NCBI RefSeq assembly: GCF_009017415.1
Contig: NC_092405.1
Location: 4,278,001 to 4,342,000 of the forward strand
Source of the DNA: Aspergillus flavus
Lineage: Eukaryota; Ascomycota; Eurotiomycetes; Eurotiales; Aspergillaceae
Direction: 5' to 3'
DNA length: 64,000 nt
Shown: one piece after another, positions 10,257-23,604 of the stretch
How positions within the stretch are numbered: position 1 is the first letter of the stretch
How the letters are laid out: every line of letters begins with the position of its first letter
Translations under genes and position numbers: made by a program
The notes under the pieces: generated by a model
Seen by the model: the letters and a program-made list of their open reading frames with translations, nothing else
Told to the model about the DNA's origin: nothing
Database searches by the model: none

Positions 10257-12087
10257 ATGCCACCTTACTCGGGTCTTCAGAGGCAACAAATAGCTCAGTT
10301 CATGAACTTTACACAAGCAAAGGATGCAGTAGCTGCCAAGGTATGATCCTTCCATCTCCTATTATACCACAAGCATTGTTGGTCTCAAGTCGTACATATA
10401 ACCTTCCATGTCACGTGCGATAATTACGACCCAATAGCTGATGTTTCATTTATAGTTCTTAAAAGCATCTAGGTGGAATGTCGAAGAAGCAATTGATGCG
10501 TAAGTTGCTAGAGATATTTCATTTCTTTTGCCCTCTTCTTGTCTTTCCCCCAATCCATGGCTGGGCCTTTGCTTTTCTCGGGTTCGCAATTCCGCCGTAC
10601 TGCAGCGTGGAATTGACGGGCCCTCTTGTTGCTTGCGGAATTGCTGGGCGATTTCTGTGCTCCGGTGTTTACTGGCTATGCTCTTTTCAGTTGCAGCAAG
10701 TCGGTGCCCGCCTTTGGCAGGTAAACGGGCCACAGAAGGTAACTCGTCAGCCATTGACCCTCCATTATCCTCTTGGGCATCCTATGCACACGACAGAGCA
10801 CAGTTGGCTGGTCTTCTATTCTATGTTAGCATCCCATTGCGTAATACCCGCCAGACGAGACTGCAGTGCTCCGAGCCAGCTTGAGGGCAGTTAAAGTAAC
10901 GCACAATTACCACCGAGCCTAACTCGTCTATGTGGTTCCTTCGCACAATTTTCCACTTATGGAGCACATACAGGACACTCTTGAGCCTCATAGACCACGG
11001 GTGTCATGCATCTCTTCGGCAGATATAGAGCAAACAAGGGCCCAGGACGCGGACGTGGTTCGCAATTACCTAAATAATCCCCAGGGCGTCATTCTTGTGT
11101 CATCGCAATGTCCGGATTCTTTCAAAGATTCCGAGGGAGCATGACCGAGATAGGCATTCAATTTCACAAGCGTCAAGATGAGAACCCGCTCCTCTGGAAA
11201 GTCGGAATACTTATGCCTTCCGTTGGCCAAGCCTACGCGTGCCTCCAAGAGGCGAAAGTCAGTCATATCGGAGCAGATGACGTTTACTGACAAGATCCAG
11301 GTTTTTCCAGAGTCCCCAGGGCGCAGGGGGTGCCACCTCCTCCATCAACAAGATATTCGACAGCTATCGAGGTAAACCAGCCAAAAAGCATACATTAGTT
11401 CCAAGCTAATCCCATCCAGACTCTCCGGATGACAACCCCGATGGCATCGGCATTGAAGGAGCGATGAAATTCCTCGGCGATATCCAAGTGCAACTAGACG
11501 AAGTGACATGTCTCGGCATTGCAGAACTTCTGAAATCACCGTCTATGGGCGAGTTTACTAGAGAGGGATTCTTGAATGGATGGAGGGCTGTCGGGTAACA
11601 TCACCACCAAATCCCGTTACCGAAATCCAAGAATTTGAGATAATCTAACCTAATCTACAGATGTGACTCCATCGACAAAATGGTTGCCCACGCTGACAAT
11701 CTCCGATCGCGGATCCCCACGCAGCCGGATCTCTTCCGTCGCGTGTACCGCTATACCTTCCCTCTCTGCCGGATGCAGGGCCAGCGGAACCTCCAGTTTG
11801 AGATCGCAGCCGAACAATGGAAACTATTCTTTACGCCGGACAAGGGCGGAGTCCAGTGGGAGACGGAGACGACTCCATGGTTGGACTGGTGGATCGAATT
11901 CATGGAGGAGCGCGGAAAGAAACCCGTCAACAAGGATCTGTGGGAACAGGTTGAGGTCTTCATGCGGAAGACTCTTGACGATGAGCGGTTTGGGTGGTGG
12001 AGTGCGGACGGCGCATGGCCTGGGGCACTTGATGATTTTGTCGTCTGGGTGCAGAAGAAGAGAGGAGATAATATGGAGGTAGAGTGA
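10257..12087 (+). CDS. dcn1: Dcn1-type scaffold E3 for cullin neddylation
   Basis: Five exons: 10257-10340, 10456-10499, 11301-11371, 11420-11594 and 11661-12087, giving 266 residues (yeast Dcn1 is 269). Residues about 8-45 form the UBA-like domain (Q-I-A-Q-F-M-N-F-T, then [11 protein letters not shown]). A linker S-P-Q-G-A-G-G leads to the PONY/cullin-binding domain from about residue 56 to near the end, with [19 protein letters not shown] and the [14 protein letters not shown] block. Dcn1 promotes transfer of NEDD8/Rub1 to cullins together with Ubc12. Frame continuity holds at every junction. Intron 2 is 801 nt, far longer than every other intron in the window, yet no Dcn1 residues appear to be missing across it. 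Confidence 0.93.
10500..11300 (+). other. Unusually long (801 nt) DCN1 intron
   Basis: Donor GTAAGT at 10500 and acceptor ATCCAG ending at 11300, with a TTTACTGAC branch-like site just upstream. Inside lie coding-like fragments on the + strand in one shared frame: one ending at 11144 that contains [10 protein letters not shown], then after two stops a basic stretch (T-R-A-S-K-R-R-K-S) near 11236-11268. An internal acceptor-like site (CTTTTCAG, about 10689) and donor-like site (GTAAAC, about 10721) could define a 30-nt cassette exon. The source of the insert is unknown. Confidence 0.7.
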
Positions 12088-12668
12088 TGGTTGGTGATAG
12101 ATCGTTGATGGGACTGTGGAATATTCTACTCTCTGCAGCTCTCTCTATGCAGCCAACTATGTCAGGCTCTACGCCTCTTTCATCCCAGCAAGTTTGAGGA
12201 ACATTCGCAAAGCATTTGCAGTAGAACCTTCTATCTCTTAACTATCAAAGACAGAGAACAGGCATTGAAGGTAAGTGGTAATTTGACATTGCAAAGAGTA
12301 GGTAAATAGCAGCACTATGGACTATCGAGTTCGAGTTATGTATATGGCCAGCTACAGACAGAAAATAAGAAAAACATTCATCGTGACGGTCAAACATATC
12401 TTCATCTCGGCACGACACAAGATAGGCAATGATCTTGGAGCCGGATTAGAATGGAACATGAGAAAGAATCAATCAGACATGCGAAAGGGGTAATTGGGGG
12501 CGGAGAGAGGGGAAGAAGTAGATCGTCCGTGCCTTGGGCTTGCTGTTTCCTTGAGGCAACGTAACGCATCTATTCATCCGAGGTATTGAGTGGACGGGCC
12601 GAGGATTATGGAAGGCGTTCCGGTCGTTCCGCTTGAGCCGGGAGGGTAGGGTCTGGATCTATATACAA
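12088..12668. other. Intergenic region between convergent genes
   Basis: About 580 bp between the DCN1 and PMP22-like stop codons. No gene, tRNA or repeat was seen. Confidence 0.5.
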
Positions 12669-13692
12669 TTACCGGTAGTCCTTGGGCTCGTACTCACTTC
12701 CGGGGCCGGCGCGACGTTGGTCGTAACGCTATTTAGGATTGCGAATTAGTCTCTGGGATGAAAAGGTTGAAGAGGGCATTTACCTTTCTCAGGGCCTCGA
12801 GGCGCTTTCTCTTAGTGTGGGTGTTGACGTAGGTTCCAATGAAGAAACCGATGATGTTGAAGAATGGCACCCAGGTGTGCTCAGGGAGGAACTTCTGGGC
12901 GAACGCGAGTGCGAGAGGGGAAGTGATCCAGCTGACTTTCATGACGGGCATGAAACCGGCGCGGACGGTTGCGCGAACCTGATGGAAGGTGCGCGCGCCA
13001 GTAATGACGGCCATCGAGGACAGGTACACCGCGTTTTGGATGGGGGAGATCTGCGTTTTCGGTTAGCGTATCCGCGCATTCCAGAGATCTCGATCTGTGG
13101 GACGCCCGACATGCATGGGGAACATACGATGAGATTGCTAAAGAGAATCTGGAGGATCTTGGCCTTCAGGCTTGTGCGGCCGGCAAAGAGCTTTTGGAGG
13201 ATGCCCACAAGGAAGTGGCCCAATGGGGCAGCGACAAACATGCCGTAGAGGAGCATTTTGGGAACGCGAGCGCTGAAGTAGTGTCCATTCCGGCTGACAT
13301 CATTCGCGATCCACGAGGCCAAGTATTCTTGAGATGCGGAAAGCACACCCGACGTCAACATCTTCGTGCGCAGAGGGTTCTTCTGCAGCTGACGCAGGTA
13401 CATCTGTAAACGCGAGCATTCCCCATGTCAGCGAGTTTCGATCGTACCGACCGCGATAATATCCATCGCCGAGCCAACGCTCCAGGGTGGAGGATAAACA
13501 TACAGCCATATAGCCATTCTGAGGGTTTCCGCCGGTCAAGCGTTCGCCGACCTTGTGCACCAATTCCTTTGTGTCTTGGCGAATTGACTTCGCAGCCTCC
13601 TCCTGAAACTGTCCCTGGATTTGGCCCTTGATCTGCTCGGTGACCTGTTGCGTGACCTGGTCTTGGAACTTATCCTGGAATTTCACGGACAT
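12669..13692 (-). CDS. Mpv17/PMP22-family integral membrane protein
   Basis: Four exons read right to left: 13692-13504, 13403-13128, 13050-12784 and 12728-12669 (introns 100, 77 and 55 nt), giving 263 residues. The last exon (R-Y-D-Q-R-R-A-G-P-G-S-E-Y-E-P-K-D-Y-R) is short and comes after an ACTAAT branch point and TAG acceptor. Family marks are L-R-Q-L-Q-K-N-P-L-R-T-K near residue 66, A-P-L-G-H near 122-126, and W-V-P-F-F-N-I-I-G-F-F-I-G-T-Y in the last membrane segment; about four membrane helices are apparent. Members sit in peroxisomal or inner mitochondrial membranes and may act as small channels; which organelle applies here cannot be told from the sequence. The first about 60 residues are a Gln/Lys/Glu-rich amphipathic helix with repeated F-Q-D / Q-V-T-Q / Q-I-K-G-Q-I-Q-G-Q motifs, longer than usual for the family. 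Confidence 0.85.
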
Positions 13693-15231
13693 GATGGCGG
13701 TTGATGCGGTTGCGTCGGCAATAGAAGACAGTGGCGATGATAAGATCCGTTAGCGGAATCGACGGCAACGGGTGCAATGGCGACGGACGTGGTCTCTGAG
13801 AAACAGTTAATACACGATCCGCTCGGGCAATAATGCACACAATGGACTTTAGATGACGGACAGTTGAATATGGGGCGAAGTGGGTTAAGAGGGTGACAAG
13901 AAAAATCGGTGAAAGATTGATTATGGGGTTGGAGAAAAAGAAAAAGTCCCGCCAGCAACTAAAAGAAACAGGGGGGGAAGAGCTGATCTACTGTTTGTTT
14001 ATGGAACGAGGAGGCTGGCTGGAACTTCTCCAGACCGAAAAAGTCTCAGCTTGGGGGAACACGGAAAGCTTACCGAGGTTAAGTAAGGCAAATAATTGGT
14101 GGTATTAGAACAATTAAGAGGTTAAAATGAATCGAGGGAATTAAACCGATTAATTTAAAATGACGAAATTATTTATCGATCTGGAGAACCTGTGGGTTTC
14201 TTCCTATATGCAGGTCATGTATCGAAAAATGGTTTCAGATAGTAGAGATACAAAAAGGAACCCCTTCTCCCAAGAGAGACCGGCGCAAAAGTAGTCGGTG
14301 TTGGAACTGGGGATTTAAAGCTGGAGGGGAAAACGTGGAAGATAAATTGGATCTCTCAACGTGAAGCCTGAAGGTGACTGGTCATTAAGTCGGCCACGAA
14401 TGTCGGCAGATCTTATTTATATGGCTGTTAATGAAAAGCAAAATTACCAGCTAATTTTGATTTATACGCAACTCCGCTGGGTATCGGTCACCTCCGATAG
14501 CCTATCGCTTCGGCACGCTCGAAACTTTAATTTCCCATTCTTGTTTGGGTTATTATTTTGGATAATATTCTTCCCTATATAAGGACCTGGTGGATTCATA
14601 AAAATATCACCGTATTCATATGTACACATCTACAAATTTGCGCATTGGTCTTCGTCACTTACCTGTATGGTTACTCGGGGCTTTCATACTCTCATTCATA
14701 ATATAAGACTATGGACTATTTACAGAAGAACCAAGCAATGATGAAAATAGAAGGGAGAAAGAAAAGAAAAAAGAGAGAAAACAGGAAGTATATAATAAAA
14801 TGAAGATTTAAAAATATATAGGACAGGTGTGATCTGTGTTTCAATCTCCATGCTCATTCAAAGACCGGTACTCCAAAAGAATGAACTTACTATATATTTT
14901 CCAGTTTAGTTCTTTTACTATACCTGGGCAGCTTCACTCCGCCATCCCAGGATGATCTATCTATCTGATCGTGATCAACTTGGTATGCATGAGAGAGACA
15001 AATTGCAAGAGAAATTAAATATACCACTTAACAGGAATATCTTATTCTCATGCATGATGTTTATTATTTCCTAGCTTCAATCTTTCTGTCACAGAGCGCA
15101 ACCTTTACTACTTACCGAGTGAATGCCGTCACCTACTCTTCTTATGTCTCTTCTTGTTCCTGTGCGGTACCGCGCTATGCTCTCATCTCCAATCACACTG
15201 CTCTACTATTCATTTCATCCCATCCTGAGCT
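13693..15231. other. Intergenic region between divergent genes
   Basis: About 1.5 kb, becoming very AT-rich after 14100 with A-rich runs (for example 14750-14830). It should contain both promoters. A TATATAAGG-like sequence lies near 14575. No protein-coding segment or RNA gene was recognised. Confidence 0.5.
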
Positions 15232-16437
15232 ATGGCAGACAGTGAACAGGGTGACTCCGGAGGGAACACAGGTATTCACCAAACCGGTTCACTCCCTATC
15301 CTACAAGTGCCTCCTTTAACATCCAACTATCGTCTGGTTCGCCAATATCAAGTTTCCACCCAAGAAGATTACGTTTGGCCTGCCCCGGAACTGCAGCTAC
15401 CTCTCGACTATCAGAATTATTATACTGGACACCCGCTCATGGCTCCTCCGACAACCCAGTCAGCTGTCCGCCAGCGTCGCTGTCATCACAGTGTGGTGGA
15501 ACGTCAGTTCTGCGTTGATCGTATGGAAACATGCAACTCATGTGGACGACGGCCATTCCTCGGATGGCTCTACCTCTGTGTTGAGGACACTTCGGGCTTC
15601 TCTGATCCCTTGGATCCCATCAATGGTCCATTCCTCAGTCCATGGATACTGAAAGCCATGGAAGATGGTCACTATACGACAGAACAGAAAGAAATCGTGA
15701 TTCACCAGAAATTGAACGTTGTGAGGACGGCGGAGAGAGAAAGAGGCCCCGTACCTCCACCGTTATCTATGCTCTATGCAGAGCGTAGTGCGCAAAACGG
15801 TCACAATCTAGATGATCCATGGGTAGAATTGGTAGAGGATGTCAGCCAGCGGGATGAGAGTGCTCCCAGAACCAGCGAATCAACGGTTCGCCTCGACCAT
15901 CCTGAGCAAACCTCGCAGCTACTCCAGCGCTCACACCCTTCTCTTCCATGCACTTTCCAGGCTTGTCGTCACTGCGAGCGTCGCCATGGTAACCTCGAGG
16001 AGCGCACCTGGATAAGTCTCAATGAAATCTGCAATGATCCTTCTATTCCCCCTCCAGACTCATGGGAACTGCTCGAGAGGCCTGTCTCCGATGCCAATAT
16101 TCTTCGAAACTTAGAGCTGCCCTCTGGGCATTTCTGGCCTGGTTCTCCAAATGCGAGTTCCTCAGATTACAGCATCACAGAAAGCTGCGAAGATATAAGC
16201 GCTAGGCTCTATTCTCAGGAGAATACCACGAGCACTAATCTCCATGAGCTTCTGCATCAGTCTCTGAATATATCGGTCAGAAGTGTCGAATCAGAACAGG
16301 CCGTTGCATCTTATACGAGCCGGCTAAGTGAAAGTATTGTCGTTGGGATGGCTATCTCTGCGTTCGATGATCACTTGGCATCGTTTCCGTGGCCAGACTC
16401 GTTAGAGCACGGTCATGATGATGGCAACACCGAGTAA
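15232..16437 (+). CDS. Hypothetical protein with two Cys/His clusters
   Basis: A 401-residue single-exon frame from ATG 15232 to TAA. I do not recognise it. Residues 84-116 carry C-H-H, a lone Cys, C-N-S-C and a further Cys (C84, H85, H86, C94, C101, C104, C116), spaced in a way that could bind zinc; a second cluster C-x5-C-x2-C-E-R-R-H lies near residues 240-252. Between them is a charged linker, and the C-terminal third is acidic and Ser-rich (S-L-N-I-S-V-R-S-V-E-S-E-Q). No signal peptide or membrane segment is seen. Codon use and base composition match the neighbours, supporting a real gene. Confidence 0.7.
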   Translation: MADSEQGDSGGNTGIHQTGSLPILQVPPLTSNYRLVRQYQVSTQEDYVWPAPELQLPLDYQNYYTGHPLMAPPTTQSAVRQRRCHHSVVERQFCVDRMETCNSCGRRPFLGWLYLCVEDTSGFSDPLDPINGPFLSPWILKAMEDGHYTTEQKEIVIHQKLNVVRTAERERGPVPPPLSMLYAERSAQNGHNLDDPWVELVEDVSQRDESAPRTSESTVRLDHPEQTSQLLQRSHPSLPCTFQACRHCERRHGNLEERTWISLNEICNDPSIPPPDSWELLERPVSDANILRNLELPSGHFWPGSPNASSSDYSITESCEDISARLYSQENTTSTNLHELLHQSLNISVRSVESEQAVASYTSRLSESIVVGMAISAFDDHLASFPWPDSLEHGHDDGNTE

Positions 16438-17124
16438 AGGATTTGACAGTGAGGGCATCTGCATACAACTCTCGATTCATAGCTACTACGTGGAGGACGT
16501 GGGGTGCAAAGTAAGAAGGATGATGGGGCCCAGAACTACTTCGTGAAGTGCTCTCTCATCATTGTGCGACGGTCTGGCTGCACTGATTATTACTGTCCTC
16601 ATCTGACAAGGACCGAAAAATAAAAAAAATAATAATGGGAAGAAGATTGATTAACATAGCGGCCCAGGACTGCAAAGGCATGTGTTACATAGTGGGATGA
16701 TCTTCTAGAAATTATTATGAGGAAAAGTTCCGCGGGCATAATTTCCTAAACAATTCCACTAGATGGAATCCACATGCAGATCAACCACAAGAAAACAACG
16801 CTTCGTATTCTACATGCGGTACGCGCGGGTACTTTTGCAAGACGGATTAACCTGCTACAACTATATAAACCGACATCTTCTACCCTTAGGGTAGTTCATG
16901 GGTAGGACAAAAGTTGTGAAGGACGGGTTGTCAAGTGCACGCAAATTGATTCGGTCGAGCACAGCGATTTGTCTGTAACCTCCGAACCTCGGCATCCGCG
17001 CCAAGTGCAAAGAAGTGCTAGTCAGATGCTCTGCGTTGACATTTCCCTATAAATCCACAACGCCCTTCCATACCGCCCTCTCCAGAGCATCGGAGACTCC
17101 CGCATAATTCTGATAGTGCCCGTC
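16438..17124. other. Intergenic region with palindrome and TATA-like site
   Basis: About 690 bp upstream of the Pex11-like gene. A TATATAAAC-like element lies at 16861-16869 and a 15-nt palindrome at 16880-16894 follows it. Nothing else was recognised. Confidence 0.5.
16880..16894. repeat. 15-nt palindrome CTACCCTTAGGGTAG
   Basis: Perfect 7-bp arms around a single T. The core resembles a telomere-repeat or Tbf1-type box in inverted orientation, and it sits about 230 bp upstream of the Pex11-like start. A binding site is possible but unproven. Confidence 0.6.
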
Positions 17125-18166
17125 ATGGCTGACACTGAAAATCCCCCTGACTCTTCTGCGCCCGCCGTTGCCGAACCACCAAATGTGGGGAAATCGGCCA
17201 GTCCCGCGGGGGGTTCACCACCGCAACCTTCGTCTTTGAGTGTTGCTCAGCGCCAGCTGCTAGGAGCCCTCAGGGCAACCGACGTCACCATAGGCCGCTT
17301 GGACAAGTAAGTACTTGGCTGAGGTCTCAGTCTTTATGTGCGATTCTCTGCTTTGTTGCGACAGGCGTCCCGACCAGCAGCAGTCCCTATCATTTCCATG
17401 TGACTAACTGCGCACTGTGCATAGGCTCATGTCCTCGGCCTATGGTCAAGAACGAGTTTTTGCTGTCACCGGTTATCTCACCCATGCGCTCCATCACCTC
17501 CTCGCATCCGCACCATGGATTGCCCTCCAAACACGGCTCGGCCTTCTGGCCCGATTGAGATCAAAAACCAAGCCTGTCGCATCTAACTCGACTCCCTCGC
17601 AATCTCGACTGCTTGCCCTCTCTGCTCTCATGTCGGAAACCCGCTATAGCCTTCGGCTCTTGGGCCTCTTTCCTCTCTGGACTTGGGGTTCCGCTACATT
17701 AAAATCTCCCCCGTCGGACCGCATCCTCTACGCTCTCACCCTTCTCCAAGTGGCAGTGAACATGATCTACCAAGCCCTTGAGAATGCCGGCTTCCTAGCT
17801 TCCAAGGGAGTAATCTCGAAGAAGTTCATCGACCGCTGGGGCGGTATTGACAAGTGGTACATATGGAGTACACGGGCCTGGTTTGGTCACATCTTCTTCC
17901 AGTTCTTCGTACTGTGGAGAGAGCACGTGCTCCGGAAGAAGAGAATGAGTGGTGAAGTGTCGGATGAGAAGAAGGAGGAAGCGTTGAGAGCCGAGGTTCG
18001 CGCCTGGAAGAAGAGCCTGGTGAATAACACCTGCTGGGCCCCGTTGTGTCTTCACTGGTGCTTCGAAAAAGGAATTGGTTTCCCTGACAGCTTGAGCGGC
18101 GTTGTTAGCTTCATGGCTGGGGGTTGGGGAGTTTACGACCTATGGACCGCAACTGCGAAGTCCTAG
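17125..18166 (+). CDS. Pex11-family peroxisome proliferation protein
   Basis: Two exons, 17125-17306 and 17425-18166 (118-nt intron, GTAAGT donor and ATAG acceptor), giving 307 residues. After a Pro/Ser-rich disordered lead of about 40 residues come the Pex11-like helices: G-R-L-D-K-L-M-S, then G-Q-E-R-V-F-A-V-T-G-Y, R-L-L-G-L-F-P-L-W-T-W, and a C-terminal hydrophobic segment G-V-V-S-F-M-A-G-G-W-G-V-Y. Pex11 proteins bend and elongate peroxisomal membranes before fission; fungi usually have several paralogues, and this one looks like the longer Pex11C-type form rather than canonical Pex11. The assignment rests on overall pattern and is less certain than for the single-copy housekeeping genes here. 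Confidence 0.78.
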
Positions 18167-18502
18167 ACAAAACAGGAAATCCGGCTGGACTGAGATTTGT
18201 ATATAACTGTGGCTTAGAGTATATTAACTGGCGCATTTTGGGGATTAAAACTCAAATACTTTATGATAGAATAGAACTTCTCTAATTTTCAAACATTCCC
18301 TCTACATCACATGCTGTCTAAGATTCAGAAGCATTTCTCTATCTGCTACTGTTCCATGCAGAAAGCCATAATGGCACCGAACCTGAGCACCTAATCCTCA
18401 TCATAAATCCTTACATCCCCTAAAACCCCCAAACGCCGATTTAAAATGACTACCAATCTCGGGTGATAGCAAAAGAAGAACCACCTATTGCCATCCCAGG
18501 TC
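18167..18502. other. Short intergenic region between convergent genes
   Basis: About 336 bp of AT-rich sequence between two stop codons. No gene was seen. Confidence 0.5.
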
Positions 18503-19099
18503 TTACAGGAACAATCCCGATCCGTCCAGCAAATTCCTGTGCTGGGAGTTAACAATGTTCTCATAGAACTTCTCTTTCAAAAACCAATCCAGTGGCCAAG
18601 CTGTGCTCTCGACAGGTATCAGGCCCTCCTTCGAACCATGCCAAACAAACATACCAGCATCAACCATCCGTCCACTGCAAATATCATGGCAAGGTAAGCT
18701 ACCATCCTTCAGACGAATCTGAGCCCTCACATCCACCAAGTTCATAAGTCCTCCTTCAAGCTCGTAAATCAAGTTCCGCTGATTCACGTCCAGCCCCAAC
18801 ACGAGCATTCCGTGCACTGTATCGTGTGGATTGGAGGTTTCGACAACGACAGGCGGACTCTTCGGTGAGATCTGGTAGAGCATATACCCTGATATGCATG
18901 CGCGAGTCATTCGTTTTGTGATGTCGGTGGCTGGGTCTTCTCCTATGAAGTACTTGAGTACGGTGGGGAGCATTAACACTCCGTATACGAAGCGCGGTGC
19001 ACAGTCTGGCCTTTCGAGGAGCTCTTTTAATGTTTCCTCTGTGAAGGTGTTCAGGAGAGCTTGGTTGAAGTCGGCTGGATACCATGGTTTACACTCCAT
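18503..19099 (-). CDS. AIG2/gamma-glutamylcyclotransferase-like protein
   Basis: A 198-residue single-exon protein. The hallmark is F-V-Y-G-V-L-M-L-P near residues 37-45, matching the Y-G-x-L-M loop of the AIG2/GGCT fold that binds the gamma-glutamyl moiety. Further support comes from V-H-G-M-L-V-L-G-L-D and L-I-Y-E-L-E-G-G, corresponding to the later beta strands. Relatives release 5-oxoproline from gamma-glutamyl peptides or amines, but the substrate here is unknown and many fungal members are uncharacterised. The C-terminal F-L-K-E-K-F-Y-E-N-I-V lies outside the core fold. It is convergent with the Pex11-like gene. Confidence 0.75.
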   Translation of the reverse strand: MECKPWYPADFNQALLNTFTEETLKELLERPDCAPRFVYGVLMLPTVLKYFIGEDPATDITKRMTRACISGYMLYQISPKSPPVVVETSNPHDTVHGMLVLGLDVNQRNLIYELEGGLMNLVDVRAQIRLKDGSLPCHDICSGRMVDAGMFVWHGSKEGLIPVESTAWPLDWFLKEKFYENIVNSQHRNLLDGSGLFL

Positions 19100-20303
19100 T
19101 CTATGAAGGGAGGACCGTGCAGGATTGGTTTAGATGAACTGGATGCCCATTCTTCGGGGTGATACCCTTGTTGCTTGCAATTGTGTGTTTGCTGTGTCCT
19201 TCTCTTGGTCTTGGGGCTTGTGGCGCGATTATAAGGGGTTATGACTTGGACGAACTATGTAATGGTTCGTTGGTGGTAAGGTGCTCTCTAAGTATGCGAT
19301 AGGAAGAATATCTCCTTGATAGGCTATATGACTATGACGTTTTCAGTCAATTTGAATGGAAGTAGATTGTTTCTCTAGTAAAAGGAAGACTGGTGAATAT
19401 TTGGAGGATATACAACACTTTAGGAGAGCACTGTTAAAGATGGAAAGCACGTTCTATACAGGGTAATACCTAACATATCTGGGGCATTGAGGCTTTGTAC
19501 AGATTTTCAAACCAGGCAACATTTTCTATCATGGGCAAAGCCTGAGAAGGCACCTTCATTTGCCTAGTCATGTTGGAGCCTTGGGTGAAGGGGGGTGATT
19601 TGTAGGGTGAACGAGGCTGGTGCCACAGATGGGCTATAGCCCTTTTGCCTGAGGCAACCAGGCACATTAACAGTGCGGAGTATTAGGTACGATTTAGTAG
19701 AAGTATGTAAGGACGATCAGTCAGCATCAACGACGAAAACAGAAGTTTAAGATAAGAACCTTGAAGGCAAAAGCCACTTGGCAACAAAGAACATTTCGGA
19801 ACATCAGAGCTGTCCTTATTAATAATAATCGCAAAATTGAAAAATATTAATGATTATATCTTGGAGTTGACCAGTCGACACTTTGGGTAGCTTGTCAGTA
19901 TGCGACCGGCTTCCATACGCTTCTGTACTCGGGGCGGTGGCGGTAGCCGCCCAGTGGCTAATGAGTGAGGAACCCTGGCTTAAGTCATCAACAATAGGCA
20001 GTTGAGACTATCGTCACCTCTTAACGGGTAGCTGTTTCTGCCACTTCTGGTCTCACTTTCAACTCTCTGTCTCCGTTGCATTTTATCAATCCTTCCCCCT
20101 TCTCCCATTTACTCATCCCTCAGACATTTCATCGCGTTTGCTGGATCATTTGTCTGTGTTTCGTTTTTTTTGTTCTTTTTTTTATTTTCAAGTTCCTGTC
20201 GTCGGGCATCGTAAGTCCGATACAGTGACGTCCGTCGTACCTTCAGGCCTACCCTACTTCAAGAGCTTGCTAGATCAGTGACCCATCCCCATTCGCCGTC
20301 AAA
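19100..20303. other. Divergent intergenic region, CDC48 promoter
   Basis: About 1.2 kb. It contains a heat-shock-element-like array at 19789-19801 and, near 20160-20200, long T tracts typical of a fungal core promoter or 5' leader. No coding segment was recognised. Confidence 0.5.
19789..19801 (+). promoter_or_regulatory. Heat-shock-element-like site upstream of CDC48
   Basis: GAACATTTCGGAA reads as GAA-nn-TTT-nn-GAA, a three-unit HSE with one mismatch in the middle unit (TTC expected). It lies about 500 bp upstream of the CDC48 start. Such a short match can occur by chance. Confidence 0.3.
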
Positions 20304-23076
<2,773 letters not shown>

Positions 23077-23604
23077 ATTGGGTTTTGTGGTTTTCTTTCT
23101 TAGTCTTTCTTAGTTATGTATCGGCACTAGTTAGATCCAGCGGGGCTGATGGGGGTATGGACTGCTAGGAATACGATTGGTTTCTGATTCCTTTTGAACA
23201 GGGTTTGTCCATCTTTTGTGTCTATCTACGTCTCGCATACTAGATGCCATAATAGTTCTTAGTGGAGAGAGATGAACTCGACGTTCTAGTTTAATGCATC
23301 AATGACTCTTATAGAAACCCCAGAATGTCCCCGTAATACAAATATGTCCATTGGATTAAATCAGTGCCACGGCAAAGGTGGACACGACCACAAGTTGACG
23401 TTGTACATGCACGTCCTCGTGGATATGGTATCAAAATGCAGCAAACTCCCACCCGTTCTAAACACCAATCTCGCCCGAAGACCCATGACAAGTGATCCAA
23501 ACGAGAATGCCAAAGCCAGATGTACCCTGAAGAACCGAAAAGAACGAATAATAAAAATACCAAAAAAGGAAGGGGATAAAGAGGAAGAGAGGTGACGCCC
23601 GAAT
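23077..23604. other. Intergenic region between convergent genes
   Basis: About 530 bp carrying the CDC48 3' flank and that of the next - strand gene. No gene was seen. Confidence 0.5.

Noticed and set aside
20211..20246. Possible intron in the CDC48 5' leader (GTAAGT ... TTCAG)
   Set aside because: 36 nt is too short for a fungal intron and no branch site was seen; a longer version cannot be supported.
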